Of a stretch of 30,862 bases of DNA, positions 30,614 to 30,862 are shown one piece after another. The stretch comes from JBBQRS01 sp038214535. Its GTDB lineage: Bacteria > Chloroflexota > Anaerolineae > CG2-30-64-16. The stretch spans positions 1 through 30,862 of the forward strand of contig JBBQRS010000053.1 in the NCBI GenBank assembly GCA_038214535.1, given 5' to 3'. Below the pieces are notes generated by a model. It ran no database searches. It had not been told where the DNA came from and saw only the letters and a program-made list of their open reading frames with translations. Position 1 is the first letter of the stretch. Every line of letters begins with the position of its first letter. Position numbers and translations under genes: made by a program.

Positions 30614-30721
30614 GATCTTAACAATTGGGGAGACAAGGGGACAGGTAGACAAGGAGGCAAGGAGGCAAGGAAGACAGAGAGGGAAATTGGTTTGGTGGTT
30701 ATTCGAAAATTGCGCGTTTTT

Positions 30722-30787
30722 CCCTTCGTAGTGACGGCTTCAGCCGTTGGGGCGTACTCCAACGGCTGAAGCCGTCACTACGAAGGG
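30722..30787. repeat. 29-bp perfect inverted repeat
   Basis: Arms 30722-30750 and 30759-30787 with an 8-nt loop. Each arm contains the smaller palindrome ACGGCT-TC-AGCCGT. It sits between the second phoU and the pst promoter; no T-run follows, so it looks like a dispersed palindromic element. Confidence 0.85.
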
Positions 30788-30801
30788 GAAATCGTAGTGT
30801 C

Positions 30802-30862
30802 CTAGACGTTCAGGTCAACGAGGTGGGCGGTGGTGGCGGAGATGGCCCGTTCGGCGATGTTG
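30802..30862 (-). CDS. phoU: Second PhoU, C-terminal end (truncated by window edge)
   Basis: The last 19 codons and stop codon read NIAERAISATTAHLVDLNV. They align with the end of the first PhoU (NIAERVIYAATGALLDLNP), including the metal-motif-adjacent NIAER. The gene continues beyond the window. It lies upstream of pstS on the same strand. Confidence 0.8.
   Translation of the reverse strand, partial: NIAERAISATTAHLVDLNV

Larger units (their letters stand above)
30465..30801. other. Intergenic region upstream of the pst operon
   Basis: This stretch contains the pstS promoter and Pho-box-like array, a purine-rich low-complexity tract of repeated GACAAGG/AGGCAAGG units (about 30630-30690), and a large palindromic repeat. 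No protein gene is present. Confidence 0.6.

Noticed and set aside
30630..30690. Purine-rich GACAAGG/AGGCAAGG tract as a regulatory repeat
   Set aside because: The units are irregular and look like simple low-complexity DNA.

Overview
The window looks like part of a chromosome from a GC-rich bacterium, most likely a member of the Chloroflexota. This is inferred from the gene mix (pst locus with two PstB genes, VIT/vWA secreted protein, four-helix-bundle protein with a suffix domain), tRNA genes without an encoded CCA, and abundant short palindromic repeats. No rRNA or ribosomal protein is present to settle it. Housekeeping blocks alternate with two unrelated mobile elements.

Region 1 (1-7.3 kb) is accessory. 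A large MerR-type/GAF/GGDEF-like/TPR regulator overlaps a small helix-turn-helix gene on the minus strand. A replication module follows: an AAA+ ATPase, a ribbon-helix-helix-like protein, and a helix-turn-helix initiator whose own coding sequence holds three exact inverted-repeat iterons followed by AT-rich DNA, laid out like the lambda O/ori region. A minus-strand tyrosine recombinase and a small conserved gene close it.

Region 2 (7.5-15.3 kb) is core chromosome. RNase P RNA is followed 8 nt later by tRNA-Leu(UAG) and a terminator. Then come a Crp/Fnr regulator, a VIT/vWA protein with a lipoprotein, greA (with a terminator in its leader), lysS, and a DUF362 Tat protein.

Region 3 (15.4-21.74 kb) is a compact integrated element. 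It is flanked by two identical complete tRNA-Gly(CCC) genes, each with a -10 box. It carries a tyrosine recombinase, an unknown protein, a ribbon-helix-helix protein, another unknown protein, a primase-polymerase with a 23-bp perfect inverted repeat inside its gene, and a lipoprotein cargo gene. It also holds two paralogous structured RNA loci that share promoter/operator layout, hairpin order and a 13-nt motif. This RNA pair is the best candidate here for something undescribed.

Region 4 (21.8-25.3 kb) is a repeat-rich stretch (28-bp perfect palindrome, six 22-bp tandem repeats). It is followed by a four-helix-bundle protein, a five-heme cytochrome c, a CPBP membrane protease and a small unknown ORF.

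Region 5 (25.4-30.86 kb, minus strand) is the phosphate locus pstS-pstC-pstA-pstB2-pstB1-phoU, preceded by an 11-bp-periodic Pho-box-like array. The 3' end of a second phoU lies at the window edge. The two PstB proteins have complementary defects, so a heterodimer would have one consensus and one degenerate ATP site.
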